DNA of 64,000 nucleotides, taken from NCBI GenBank assembly GCA_001465935.1, contig LNKV01000046.1, forward strand, positions 391,096-455,095. Reading direction: 5' to 3'. A program made the translations under genes and the position numbers. Positions within the stretch are counted from its first letter, which is position 1. Every line of letters begins with the position of its first letter. The stretch comes from Clarireedia homoeocarpa. Taxonomy: Eukaryota; Ascomycota; Leotiomycetes; Helotiales; Rutstroemiaceae. The notes beneath the pieces are model-generated. The model was not told the origin of the DNA. It saw nothing but the letters and a program-made list of their open reading frames with translations, and did no database searches. Below, in pieces: positions 36,763-48,384 of the stretch.

Positions 36763-39700
36763 CAAGATAGAACAGCAAGAAAAGATGGCCGTAATCGCTA
36801 CGTTCGGTTCTCTTCCGTGGCTGATCATCTCGGCGCCAACAAACTTGTTGTGAATGGCGACTTTGGTGTGCTACTACCACTTCATACTCAAAGGTAAGAC
36901 TACCTACTACCTACCGCCTACTTCGCTTCATCACGGGGCAAATCCCTTCCTTGTACATATCAATCAACGTTTCCTCCGTCTCCTTCCAACACCGACTCCC
37001 TTTCCACATTCGGTTACTGCTAATATCATCCGCTTCTCGTTGCATGTTATATTGCCCGGCTTCTCAACGATCAGCCATTTCTTAATCTAGGAGCCGAGGG
37101 AACCGAGTTCCGGGTGGACGTTGGCTATCACCATGTCGAAATAATGTCAGCTTCGTCAGATTGCGAATGCACATGGATATTAAACAATCACTTCCCCTCC
37201 CCCGTTGCATCTTCCCCTTCCCCTGCGAAGAAGGGGCTATATAAAGGAAATTTTGGAGAAGGTGGCGTTCGGGCTTCAGCAAGTACGGTAACAAAGACCT
37301 CCTCTTCACCCGTGCAAACCCAGTCAAATATAGCTTTTCTTTTTGTTTTCGCATCGAGCATCTTACATCACGAAACTGTCAGGCTATCTAGACCTAGACT
37401 TAGGTGCAGTATGAAGCACAAGAAAGTGATAGAGTGTTTGACCGGAAAGACTTTCAAGTATCGCTCACTCCGTCTGGACAGAAACTCTCAATGTAGTATT
37501 CACATACAACCAAGAGTTGCATTAAAGTCACGATAATGTATGTGATTTCGTCTCTGATTTGTCTCTTCTCTGAGCACTTCCCTCCCCGACATTTGAACCT
37601 CCAAGGTTGTCGACTCTGCTCCGTCAATAGGGTGGCGGAATTCAAGATATCATTTTCAACAAATACAACATTGTGACAATATTGTGACAACAATTGTGGG
37701 AATTTACGATGAGACATCCTAATTCCTTCTACATACGAGTGCTCGATTCCATTTGATGCTCAGATGTGATTGAAAAACTAGCACTTTTCCCCTCATGTTT
37801 CCTTATCATTATCGTCAAGCAGGATCCGCACCACCAACATACATACAACATTACATTGGATTCCCCAACTTTTTCATGTACGACATGAAAGTCAATTCAG
37901 ATCACCCCCCTCTCCGCAGGCACGGTATGTTGGTTCTGGTTCCGCTGCCGCAGGAACTGCCTAGGTTTTCTTACATACATACATCAAGCAAGCCGGCAAG
38001 TAAGCTGTAAGTCAGTCTTACCTTTCTTTTGGAGAATCCCCCCCGTTCTCCAACAGCCCCCAATGTTGTTGGTATTTTCGCACTGTACTGCCTCTCTCAG
38101 GTATGAAATACGGTACAAATATATATCTATGAAACAGCAGGAGCCGGTCCCATACAAGATATGATACGAATAAAGATTAGCGTTTAGCATGCATGCAATA
38201 CAACCTCAACGGCGCCGGTCCGATCTCCTAGGATATTTCTAGTAACACTCGGACTTTCCAAACTTCCTCCTTATTGTCCCAATGATACGTCACATGCGCC
38301 TGTCGACCGGGCTAGATGTGCCTCATCTTTTTCTACTGGGAACTACTATCACGATGGCGATGTGATGGATATGAGCTGGAACTTGGCATCACCATCTCTC
38401 GCTTCTTGTCCTACTGGAGTGGAGCCTGAGCAAACACTCGACCTCCTTCACCGTTCGTCCGCCATGCGGTAATACAGGTACATGTAGGTGATCACAGCAT
38501 ATACCTTGTGGCTGTTCACACACGAAACATATATACTCTGTATGCATCTACGATGTATGTCTTGTGTGAGAGGAGAGTCTGGATAGTTCCATTAATAAAT
38601 GTAAGTGGTGTACAAAGTCGCTCATCACATACACACATCATTGAATGCGAAATTCAGTCATCATTGTACCTTGCTTGCCGTCTGTCTCTCCTCTTGGTGC
38701 TATATGAAGAAAATTTCAACACAGAGAGATGTACAGCTTCCAATGTGTTCCTTCTTGGACCGTTTACGATATCTTTCTCTCTCTAATTAAAGCCCCCTTC
38801 ATCTCGTGTCCTTCTTCCCATTGCCCCCAAATCTATTCATTCACGTGTTTCAAATTCACAAGTATCGTACTACGAGCACAAGCCTCCCACCACCCACCAC
38901 CATATCATGTAACCTTCCCCTCCTTCTCCTTCCCCTTCATTTTCAACATCATCTCAATCCCATCTCTTTTCCTAACCTTATCCCACCACTGATACTTCTA
39001 CCCATATTCCCATCCAAACTCTTTGTGGAAAGCAGTTCCGCCCCCATTTGCAAATCCCTCCACTCTATCCAAGCCTACAAACTATTCTACAAGTACCTAG
39101 TATGTACCATTCCTTCGGTATCCTGCCTCAGCGCCTAAATTCACGCTCCGTTCTCCACTATCGTCCTGCTCCTGGTGAAGATCACACAAGCATTATGGAT
39201 CTAGCATTGGTTCTTTTCTTGACCATGAATAATAAGACATGATGGATGACACCAACTGAGAATCACGAACTAGCACTTGATTAGAACGTGTTTATCTGTT
39301 GGCTTTCGGAACTTCGTATTCGTCTATGCCAGAGCTTTTCAGGCAGTCTGAATCAACGCCGGTACAACTCTTGTACCAAATTTGTCGGAGTCGACATCAA
39401 TCACGTCGCGCAATCACCTCACCTCAGCTCATCCGTACCCTTTCCAAGAAGCTAGTTAGTTAAGCTGACTGTGCGCCTTACATCTACGTCTATAGATAGG
39501 CACCTACTATCATATCAATTCTTTGTTGCTCTCCATATAGCCGCCTTGCCCTACATGCGTCGTCTCGCCTTGCCCTGTATCAGCCCAACATGATTAGCCG
39601 GTTTCATAGCTTATCATCCGCCCTGCCCTCTAACTATCTACCTAGGTAGAAATGTCAGAGCGCTTCCTTTTACCTTCCCCTTCCATCTATTTACCCCATA

Positions 39701-40844
39701 TCATGTCAACGTCATGTCATGTAATATCATGTAATATCATCCCACTTGCATGTGTCTACATATGCGCACGGAGATTTACCACATTGACTGTTGCATGCAC
39801 TCTATCATATAGTTACTGAAGAAAGTAAACAAAGAAAACAACAACCCCCTATTCCCCCCTTTTCCCCACAGGCAGCGAGTGAGCGATCGCGGTAGGATAA
39901 ATAACATTCCCATGTCTAATCCTCCCCTTCACGCCTGGCGAAAACTGCATCCGTTCGTCCAGATACCAACTAACCACCTCATCCCATCTTATCCTACCCC
40001 AAACTCACTGTATAACATAATCCCGTCCTATTCTCTATTTGATCTCAATCCCTTTCGCGCGGGAAGGATGGAATGCCCGCTCGTACGCTCGCTCGTCGAA
40101 GGATCATTCCTTTACTCACGCATCCCCTCCACACTTTACATACAAAACCAACACACTAGCTGGATCTCTCAAACAGCTATCCTATCCCGAACTAGTTCCC
40201 CATCATATCATATCAGTTCGGATCCTACTGTATGCAGCTTCTGACGAGATAGGAGAGACATGACTATACTGCATGGTACACACGTGGTTGAATTCGATCC
40301 TTTTGTGTTTCGTCTTACTATTCAATCTTCTTGGTAGGCTTTACTCATACCGTTAGTCCTCACCCTCACTCTTCACTCTCAGCCTCAGTATCAATACCTA
40401 TCACCCCAAACTTTTCATCCATCCTGGCCCCCCTACATCCCCGTTTAATCTTCCCATTCTCTACTCTTCTCTTCACTTACCCACATACTACTGTAGAACT
40501 GAATGGCTCCTGTATCTGTGAATGACTCCCGTATCTCGTGCATACTCATTCACCCGTGTAATATGCCATCCAAATGGTGTAACCCAGGAGTCATAAGGGC
40601 TTATTTGGGATACCTATAAAGGGTTCCCATTTTCCGTAGTTTAGCTAGAAATCAACCAAGTCTTTTACACTTACAACTACCCATCTAACACCCTTCCCAA
40701 TCTACTGACCCCTTCGCTTCATCCACCTTCTCCCTTGACCTACTCGTCCACTCCCTTCACCTATTCGCCTACTCCCGTCATCTGATCCTCTCATCTACCC
40801 ATCCACCACCCTATAAACCCAGCTCGCCTTTCCATTTACCTACT

Positions 40845-40906
40845 CACCTCGTCCCTTCACCTCGTCCCTTCACCTCGTCCCTTCACCTCGTCCCTTCACC
40901 TCGTCC
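40845..40906. repeat. 13-bp tandem repeat (CTCGTCCCTTCAC)
   Basis: Four to five near-identical copies, purely pyrimidine-biased on the plus strand. Confidence 0.9.
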
Positions 40907-40992
40907 TCACACTCCCTCCCTTCACCAACCCATCCACCTGCCAACCACCATAAAATCAACATCAACATCCAAAACCCCCCACAGGCCGCAGT

Positions 40993-41108
40993 ACACTACC
41001 ACTACCACTACCACTACCACTACCATTACCACTACCACTACCATTACCATTACCATTACCATTACCATTACCATTACCATTACCATTACCATTACCATTA
41101 CCATTACC
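40993..41108. repeat. Hexamer array ACTACC grading into ATTACC
   Basis: About 19 units; ACTACC dominates on the left and ATTACC on the right, with the switch near 41041. It runs directly into the CCCTAAT array. Confidence 0.92.
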
Positions 41109-41210
41109 AATCCCTAATCCCTAATCCCTAATCCCAAATCCCTAATCCCTAATCCCAAATCCCTAATCCCTAATCCCTAATCCCTAATCCCTAATCCCTA
41201 ATCCCAAATA
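41109..41210. repeat. Telomere-like heptamer array (CCCTAAT; ATTAGGG on minus)
   Basis: About 14 units of CCCTAAT with a few CCCAAAT variants. Each unit is the standard fungal telomere repeat TTAGGG plus one A. It ends in AT-rich CCCAAATAT variants up to about 41252. Confidence 0.92.
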
Positions 41211-41262
41211 TCCCAAATCCAAAATATCCCAAATCCAAAATATCCCAAATCCCCGAACCCAC

Positions 41263-41290
41263 CCCCATACATACATACATACATACATTT
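41263..41290. repeat. CATA microsatellite
   Basis: About six uninterrupted tetranucleotides. Confidence 0.85.
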
Positions 41291-41303
41291 CATACGTACA
41301 TCC

Positions 41304-41352
41304 ATCCTCCCACGTGCATCCTCCCACGTGCATCCTCCCACGTGCATCCTCA
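41304..41352. repeat. 14-bp tandem repeat carrying three CACGTG sites
   Basis: Unit CCTCCCACGTGCAT. CACGTG palindromes start at 41311, 41325 and 41339, spaced exactly 14 bases. CACGTG is the core site of bHLH factors, so a regulatory role is possible. Confidence 0.9.
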
Positions 41353-41355
41353 CAC

Positions 41356-41391
41356 CTATCCCATCCCATCCCATCCCATCCCATCCTATCA
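41356..41391. repeat. Pentamer array CCCAT
   Basis: About five copies after the CACGTG array; a second, shorter run is near 41605-41625. Confidence 0.8.
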
Positions 41392-41442
41392 CGTTTCCCC
41401 ATTCCCCCCTACAGCCCAGTCGCAGTCCCCAGACCCAAACCC

Positions 41443-41500
41443 CGATGCAAACCCCGATGCAAACCCCAATGCAAATCCCAATGCAAATCCCAATCCAAAC
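41443..41500. repeat. 12-13-bp repeat (CCCCGATGCAAA)
   Basis: Four diverging copies, CCCCGATGCAAA changing to CCCAATGCAAAT. Confidence 0.8.
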
Positions 41501-42902
41501 CACAGCGACACAGACCCCCCAACCAAACCCCCTCTCACACCCGAGTCAGTCAGTCATTCAATCAATCCAAATCCCAATCCCAACCACACATAATCCATCT
41601 TCCCCATCCCATCCCATCCCATCCCAAAAGCTCAACCCAGACCCCGACCCAGACGCAGACGCGGACCCGGATCCGGACCCAAACCCCACACAACTCCTGA
41701 GTCAGGTCAATCAGTCAATCAATCAAATCAAATCCAATCCCCTATTCGGGATTCCCCAAACGAAACGTGCGTGCAAGCTCACTCACTCACTCAGCACGAG
41801 AGGTGGGTGCGTAGCCGAGGGGCAAAAACGAGAAAAACAAAAAAAAACCCCCCCCCCTTCTTTTCTCTTCTTCCCGAAAGTACCGTATAAGATAAAATAA
41901 AAGTATGATGTCATGTTTCACGTGATGGTTTGTTGTTTGGTGGGTGTAATTCCGCTCCCGGACATCTCATCTTTGTTGCACGTGTATACAAACACGGGGA
42001 AAGGTGGATGGAGCGAACATTGTAATTTGCTCTGCGCTAGATACGAGTAGATGTGATGATATGATGATATGATACATCTATACATAATACAGTAAATCAC
42101 ATTCATTCAGGTGCACACAGATTAAATCAAAATGTTTGTTAAAGAATATTCAATTCATCGACACATGCATACCATGCCCTGCCAAGCTAACTAAGCGAAC
42201 CCCCATCCCATTCTTCCCATCATCTTCATCTTCGTCAACCGATACCATGTAACTCGGATCCTTCCCAAGAAACGAAATAAGGAGAAACACATTTCTCAAT
42301 ACTGTATCAATATTCCTAGTTCCAACCCAACACCCGGGTCCGACACACCTCCTCAATCCTTCATTCATCCTCCCATCGTCCAAAGTAGGATATGCAATTC
42401 GCGGATCGCATAACACTATGCTTACTCTTCAGCCTGCTTCTTCAGCAGACATAGTAGTAGAAGAGCCGCATCTCTATGTTATGGTTGTATCCGCGGTATT
42501 GCGTTCCTATCCCAAGCGCTTTGATGACCCTCTCGGTAAAATCCATCTAGCGTGATGATCCTCTTGGTTGTTTCCATGCACATATGCTTGTAACGTTCCC
42601 TCGGTTCAGGCAGTTGTCGGCGCGAGCTTCCGAACTGCTTGATCATCACGATGTGATGAAATCCTTTTCGGTTGGGTTCCTCTGGTGTGATTCCTTCTCG
42701 TGTTGGTCTGTATCCTTGTTGCTTTCTGTTGTTCTTTCCTTCTACTGTTGTTCGAAATAAGATTGTTGCTAATCAAATGGGTATCTATCTAATTTGTAAT
42801 CTGTGATTGTAAAGTCAGCATATTGTAAAAGGGCATGCGCAAAAAGGAGAAATCTTACCATAATAAAAGATGCTATCCTAACAATTTCCTTCCTACACTG
42901 CT

Positions 42903-43373
42903 TCATTCACCAGCTTCCAAGATGGGTGACATGTGTTTGCTGGAGGTGGTGGAGCTGTGTCTTGATTTCCTTGATCCGTGAGCTCGCTTCTTGCTCTTTT
43001 CCTTCTTTGCTGCCTTTTCTGCTGCGTGCTGGGCGATGAGTTCGCGCATGAGAGCACCGTTGTCGACGACGACGAATTGTGGTTCGCACATGGATCCCGA
43101 AGGTGATCGGTGTGGAGTGGTGATTGGTGTGCAGTCTTCTTGTGCGTCGTCGAATACGCTTGGGTAGAGGCCGAAGGAAAGTTCTTCGTCGGAGAAGGAG
43201 GAGGAAACATGGCTCTGCTCGCCGGATTCAGAGTTCATGGAGGAGCGGCGTGGCCATGATGGGTACGCGCAGGAGGGAGATTGTGGGCGAGAGCTGGATG
43301 TGGCTGGGATCTCCATAGCGGAGGAGGAGGAGTAGCTGGTGGATGGTGGAGATGGTGTGTATGGGAAATACAT
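42903..43373 (-). CDS. Small serine-rich conserved fungal protein, unknown function
   Basis: Single-exon ORF of 156 residues with a good ATG at 43373. Composition and motif order look like a real protein of a kind I associate with filamentous ascomycetes (recall, not searched). It has an N-terminal MYFPYTPSPPSTSY, a Ser-rich stretch, an acidic-aromatic block SFSDEELSFGLYPSVFDD, a short hydrophobic segment EPQFVVVDNGALMRELIAQ predicted helical, a basic KKEKSKKRAHGSRKSRH, and an ending SSKHMSPILEAGE. No enzyme motif, signal peptide or membrane segment. The basic part could act as a nuclear signal. It is alone in about 16.7 kb, with 8.6 kb on its 3' side and 7.7 kb on its 5' side. Alternative frames over the same DNA lack this organisation. 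Confidence 0.75.
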   Translation of the reverse strand: MYFPYTPSPPSTSYSSSSAMEIPATSSSRPQSPSCAYPSWPRRSSMNSESGEQSHVSSSFSDEELSFGLYPSVFDDAQEDCTPITTPHRSPSGSMCEPQFVVVDNGALMRELIAQHAAEKAAKKEKSKKRAHGSRKSRHSSTTSSKHMSPILEAGE

Positions 43374-43827
43374 TTTGAATGTGTGGAATGTATGAGGGTT
43401 TGTTGTCGGGGTATGGACGTTTTTGGTGGAGAAGATAACCAGGTAGAAAATCTGGGGAATGCTCCCGAATAAATATTATACGACTCCGGTAAGATTAGTC
43501 TGACAGGATGGGTAGCTTTCGTAATTGCAGTTCTGGTGGCCAAAGAAATTGCAAATGGGCGTGTAACAATAAGTCTGCGTCAGCCCTGCAGGTTCGTGTC
43601 GGGTATCGCTCAGCCCCAAGGAAGGTAGGTGATATCAGACTCGGCGTTATATTTATATCCAAGGATTTGCGGACAAGCGAAAGAGACTTTTGGGATTTCT
43701 GGAGTTCTGGAGTTTATATACGGTTGTTGCGAATGCGAGGGAATCGAGCAAGAGGGGATGATCGAATAATATAACTTTGGATGACGAAAGTTGTTTTCGT
43801 ATTGTATTAGTAAAAGTTTGCTTTGGG

Positions 43828-43829
43828 TG

Positions 43830-43861
<32 letters not shown>

Positions 43862-43872
43862 GGTGGTGGTGA
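43828..43872. repeat. TTG/GTG trinucleotide tract
   Basis: (TTG)6 followed by (GTG)8, about 460 bases upstream of the small serine-rich gene; may lie in its leader or promoter. Confidence 0.85.
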
Positions 43873-44337
43873 TAAGTCAGGGAGTTTGTCTTTATTATGT
43901 AGTGTAGCAAAACACGAACGCGGTCGTTTATTCAATCATATATGACAGGAAGCAGACCTGAATCGCGAAAAAGGCGGCGGTGGGCTGCCAACTCCCCTGC
44001 TCTCTTTTGCCTTGCCTTAGTTTTGCTGCTTGCACACCTACCTTGCTCCCTTGCTCCCTTGCTACCTTACCGCACAAGCCTGGTTATCCCCACGCGCGGT
44101 GTAGCGGGTGTTGGGTGTTGTGGGAGGGTGGGAGTGTGGGAGTGTGGCTTCCGAAAAGGCAGAAACACGTTGCAGCGAAAGGCGGCCAGGGGGAGAGGGT
44201 GACAGTGCGCGAGGGTGAGAGGTGAGAGTCAAGGGCGGCCCAAGTGTGCCTCATGTTGCGGATGTAGCTTCCTGACAGATCAGCGCGCTAGCAAACAAGG
44301 GCCAAAAGGGATTCAGGCGGTGACTGTCGGTGACTGC

Positions 44338-44410
44338 TGCCATCTGCCATCTGCCATCTGCCATCTGCTGCCATCTGCCATCTGCTACCATCTGCTGCCT
44401 TCTGCTGCCG
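44338..44410. repeat. 7/10-bp array (CTGCCAT / CTGCTGCCAT)
   Basis: About nine units of CCATCTG with inserted CTG steps. Confidence 0.85.
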
Positions 44411-44473
44411 TCTTCCATCTTCCGCACAACCTCGTCCATGATTCGTTCAAGCCGCCCCAGTCCCACTTTGCCC

Positions 44474-44575
44474 TATGGATATTCTTTGGATATTCTTTGG
44501 ATTGTTTGGATATTTGCCCGTGTTTGGATATTTGCCCGTGTTTGGATATTTGCCCGTGTCTTGATATTTGCCCGG
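44474..44575. repeat. 12-bp and 18-bp tandem repeats
   Basis: Two copies of GGATATTCTTT, then four copies of the 18-base unit TGTTTGGATATTTGCCCG at 44503-44574, the last with one change. Confidence 0.88.
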
Positions 44576-45021
44576 CAAAATAAATTATCTCGCAATTTCC
44601 TATCGAACCTTTATCGTTATGGATCACGACCGTGACTTTCCGGTCCCGGTGGGGGATATCATCATGGGTAATACTTGTACGGTAGCTTGGGCCATGGCCG
44701 TATAATCAATCCATCAAAGGCCGAGATGCTTTTTCTTCCATTCGGCGGCCGAGCCCAGTATCAATATCAATATCACTATCAATATCAGGATTTTCATGAG
44801 AAAAGTCCTCGTAATTTCCATGATTCACCAGCTGGCTACCTTGTTTTGCGGCCATGGCGGTCGAATCTCCACCGTTTACGAAGAAGGAATAACACCTGAA
44901 CACATACAGTCGGCCTACATGCTTCGTACCTTTCTATGCTCTATGACAAGTATTCCTTCATCCGCCATCCGCCATCCTCGGGAAAGATGCTCGAGACTCC
45001 TGTTTCTTGTTCGATAAAACT

Positions 45022-45059
45022 ATATGTGTATGTGTGTGTGTGTGTGTGCGTGCGTGCGT
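45022..45059. repeat. GT/GC microsatellite
   Basis: TGTG run passing into GTGC units. Confidence 0.85.
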
Positions 45060-45422
45060 CGTTAATGTACATTACAATGCAGCGATATACGTCCCGTCGC
45101 TTTTTGTCTGACCGCTTCGTCCTCTTTTCCTGGTCGGAAGTGGAAGAATATGTGCCTAGACGAGCTAGATGAACCATAGATTTTCCATACATGACACCAA
45201 TTTAGGATAGACGGTGTATGATTGAATGTTCCACAAATTTGCGAAAACGTACTTACCGAGCACGAACACAACCTATCGGAAGTCGTGCAGCCTTGGGATC
45301 TTTTACGCTTTCCTTTTCACCGCTCAATCTCCGCGCTTTTTGGTTCGTCGATGCTCTTCTCTAGCCCTCATTTCTCCGTATCGAGAGTCACGACAGCCAC
45401 TCACAAGCCCTATCTCACAGGT

Positions 45423-45469
45423 GGAAAAGGCAAAAGGGAAAAAGGGAAAAGGGAAAAGGCAAAAGGGAA
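45423..45469. repeat. A/G-rich repeat (GGCAAAAGGGAAAA)
   Basis: Purine-only tract with a repeating AAAAGGG pattern. Confidence 0.75.
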
Positions 45470-46973
45470 CCCGCGAACCCTGGAAATTATCCCCAATCCC
45501 AAACTGTAGGATCTGTCTGATCTTTTTCCTTTTTCTCCCACACGAATCTTCCAAAACATGTACTGTAGCCGGTTGTTGCTTGGTTCTCCCCGGAGAATCT
45601 TTCTTCAGATCTTCCCACGTTCCGAGCTTCGAATCCACAGTCCGCGGTCCAGAGTTGCTCTTCCAACTTCCCAGTTCGGCGAGAATCTGACATGGCGGAT
45701 ATATCTTGATATTGATGCCGGTGAGCTTAGTGAGATGTTGCTATCTACGGATATGATACAGTGTATGTTCATTTGCTGTGCATTCCCTTTTTCATGTTAC
45801 TTTCCTTCCTTGTACCCGCCAGATTCAGATACCCGCCTCCGCAACTTGGCACTGCGTTCGTTTCTTTAGTTACCTGCGCCTGCCTGTGCTCTCCGTGCTC
45901 AGTGCTCGGTGCTCGGTGCACAGTACTATGAATGAACGCCTCCTCCTTTCCCCGTAATCTGACTCGTATTTTAGTATTTGCTACATCATATCACTTCAGT
46001 CTGATACACCGAGGATGCGAAGGGGGAACAAAAGGATGGCAGAAAATGAAAAATGAATAATGAATAATGAAAAAATAAAAAATAAAAATAAAAATAAAAA
46101 AAAGGAATACCCGTTTGGGGAAGATTTTGCGTCGGAGCGTCATCGGAGAATAATGTTCCATGTTTCCTATTCCCCTGCTTGCCCGAACATATCGTATCTG
46201 GCATCTCTCGGAACATTCTCATACCAATGAAGAATCAGAATGAGGTCTGCTGGCTATACTCGGCAAAGGGAGAAAGGGCAAAGGGCAAAGGATACAACAC
46301 ATCTGATCAGAAACCCCCCGTGGGGCCCTCCCTCATGCTGTTTCAAAACGATTCAAGTGTACAGCGAATACCATCATTTGAAGAGATATGCAACAGGCGA
46401 AGAAGAATGGAGGAGATCCCCCACCTACACAGATGACCCCTCATTCGGATAAGCACTTATCACCCCTATCCCCTCTTTTTCCCTCCAAATTCAAAACTGT
46501 GGTATCAAAACCCCGCGAACCAAAACCCAAGACAATATACAAACACCAATCGCAATATCAAAAGCTTCGCGATTGATATCTAAAGCCAAAGGATTAGCAT
46601 AAAGCATTAGGATAAAGGATTACGATAGAATCTACCATGGTTCGTCCACGATGCCGAGATCGCACCGAGAAGGAGAGTTCAATGTACAAGTCATACCTCA
46701 TCACCCAAAAAAAAAAAAAAACAAGATAACGAGGCAATCTAAGAATCCCTCCGGAGACAGTGTGTAAGCATCATACGGATTGTACAGTAATCTTCTTACC
46801 CCTCCATTAGGAAAGTCGATGAGATATTCATCCCATCTCCCACTCATCGGCGCCCAAAGATTAAAGGCCGACCGATAGGATTACCCCTCCAATGCAACGT
46901 TGTCGCAAGAGACGGTGAGCGGAAGTATTCATCAGAGACTACTGCTACCCAAACACGAACACCGAGATCCAAA

Positions 46974-47191
46974 GATATCAAGATATGTAAGATGCGTGCA
47001 TAAAATCGACGATAGCTTATACACGGTACCTACATTTATACATAGTTGTGCAGTGCGCATTAATATTGACTAATATTGACTAACTTATGGATATCAAGAT
47101 ACTGTATGTAGGATGTGTGCATAAATTATTCAACTGTGGTTTATACACGGTACCTACATTTATACATAATTGTGCACTGTGCATTAATACT
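46974..47191. repeat. Tandem duplication of about 105 bp
   Basis: Copy 1 about 46974-47069, copy 2 about 47090-47191. Shared landmarks in order: GATATCAAGATA, GTGCATAAA, TTATACACGGTACCTACAT, TTATACATA, TTGTGCA and GCATTAATA. The copies differ at scattered bases and by small indels. Confidence 0.85.
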
Positions 47192-47352
47192 GGTTGGGTC
47201 ATGGTTGGGTCATGGTAGGTAGATGGCAGAATTATCATCGTCGTCTTATTGTCATGCTCGGTTTAATTCCTAAAACGGTCGGCTCGGTGTTTCCACGGTC
47301 ATTATGGCAGTGGTGATGATGGTGATGGTGATGGGTGGTCATCATGACTTGC

Positions 47353-47394
47353 CATGCCACATGCTATGCCACATGCTATGCCACATGCTTTGCC
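47353..47394. repeat. 12-bp repeat (CCACATGCTATG)
   Basis: Three copies, preceded by GATGGT triplets at about 47310-47335. Confidence 0.8.
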
Positions 47395-47875
47395 TTACAG
47401 GATGAGAAGGATCACGAATTGGAAATCCCCAAACACATGTAAATGCAATCCCGTCGGTCACGATCCCAAACAATGGGGATTATTACAGCTCCAAAGTGTA
47501 AAACCGAGGGAGGAGTCATGAGAACCAATCCATTCATTTTCCTCCTGCCCATTGCAAACTCCCGACCCTGCGAACTGCTAAGCCCTGAATATGCGACTGG
47601 CTTGTGATACTCCCATTCGTGATGTAGTAGTGGCTAACAGTTGGGTTGTACGTTCGCTGACTATTTTATTACATGACTCACTGACAACGAGAACTAACAA
47701 ACTCCCCTTCGCTAAGAAATCTCCAATCGCCCTGGAGCTTCATGTGCCCTACAGACATCTCGTGCCGCATCGCATAGCACAACACAACGCAACACAACAC
47801 AACACATGAACTGAACAGCCTCCAAACCCAACCCAAACGCCCTTCCAACATGCAGTAAGGCAGCCTTGGGTAGTA

Positions 47876-47913
47876 ACTTCAAAGCCTCACAAAGCCTCAC
47901 AAAGCCTCACAAA
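47876..47913. repeat. 10-bp repeat (GCCTCACAAA)
   Basis: Three to four exact copies. Confidence 0.85.
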
Positions 47914-48320
47914 GCCCTTAGCACCGTTTGTTTCCGTTCATTCCTTTGCTCATTCGTTCGTCCCAACTCCAATCCGCCTTGTAATCTTACTTCCGCCGCG
48001 TACAACCTCTTCCCCCTCTCCCTTCCCGAAGCAAACCCGAAACGCCTCATGTAGCGAAACCACACCCACAAATCACATCCTCGCGACTTCATTCAATCCC
48101 TCAGTTCCAAGTGAAAATTTTCGCTCTTTGTACCTTTACTTGATGTATCGATATGTTGTCATTCCCAAACCCGTGAAGAAAAGTTGTGCCCCGATGCAGA
48201 CACACCACACCTATACACACCCCCTACAGTATGAGTATGAGTACTCTATTCCATTTCTCCCCGAAACACACTTTCCCATCGCAATCTTTCCCATCCTAAT
48301 CTTTCCCATCCTATCTTGCT

Positions 48321-48349
48321 ATGCCATGCCATGCCATGCCATGCCATGT
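48321..48349. repeat. Pentamer array CCATG
   Basis: Five uninterrupted units. Confidence 0.9.
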
Positions 48350-48384
48350 CTGCATCACGAGTGTAGCTCGCCAACTGCTGGCTG

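Larger units (their letters stand above)
34322..42902. other. 8.6 kb gene desert, left part
   Basis: Promoter side of the WD40 gene, then no supported gene up to 42902. From about 38.7 to 41.9 kb the plus strand is markedly C/T-rich and G-poor. Repeat arrays listed separately lie at 36.7 and 40.8-41.7 kb. Open frames here are low-complexity artefacts. Confidence 0.6.

Noticed and set aside
36578..36897. Overlapping ORFs with Glu/Ala/Gly, Ser/Cys and Leu runs
   Set aside because: All come from the hexanucleotide array; no sequence of normal complexity is preserved.
40922..41110. ORF of repeated Met-Val
   Set aside because: Translation of the ACTACC/ATTACC hexamer array only.
40993..41210. 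Idea that the window is near a chromosome end
   Set aside because: Housekeeping genes lie on both sides of the telomere-like array and continue to the window end, so an internal position is more likely.
41314..41900. Long plus-strand ORFs rich in Pro, Thr, Gln and Ser
   Set aside because: Produced by several CCC-rich tandem repeats that keep stops away in more than one frame; composition is not protein-like.
43653..43910. Minus-strand ORF with poly-His and poly-Gln upstream of the small gene
   Set aside because: It begins at TTG, and its distinctive part is the TTG/GTG repeat read backwards; no support as a uORF.
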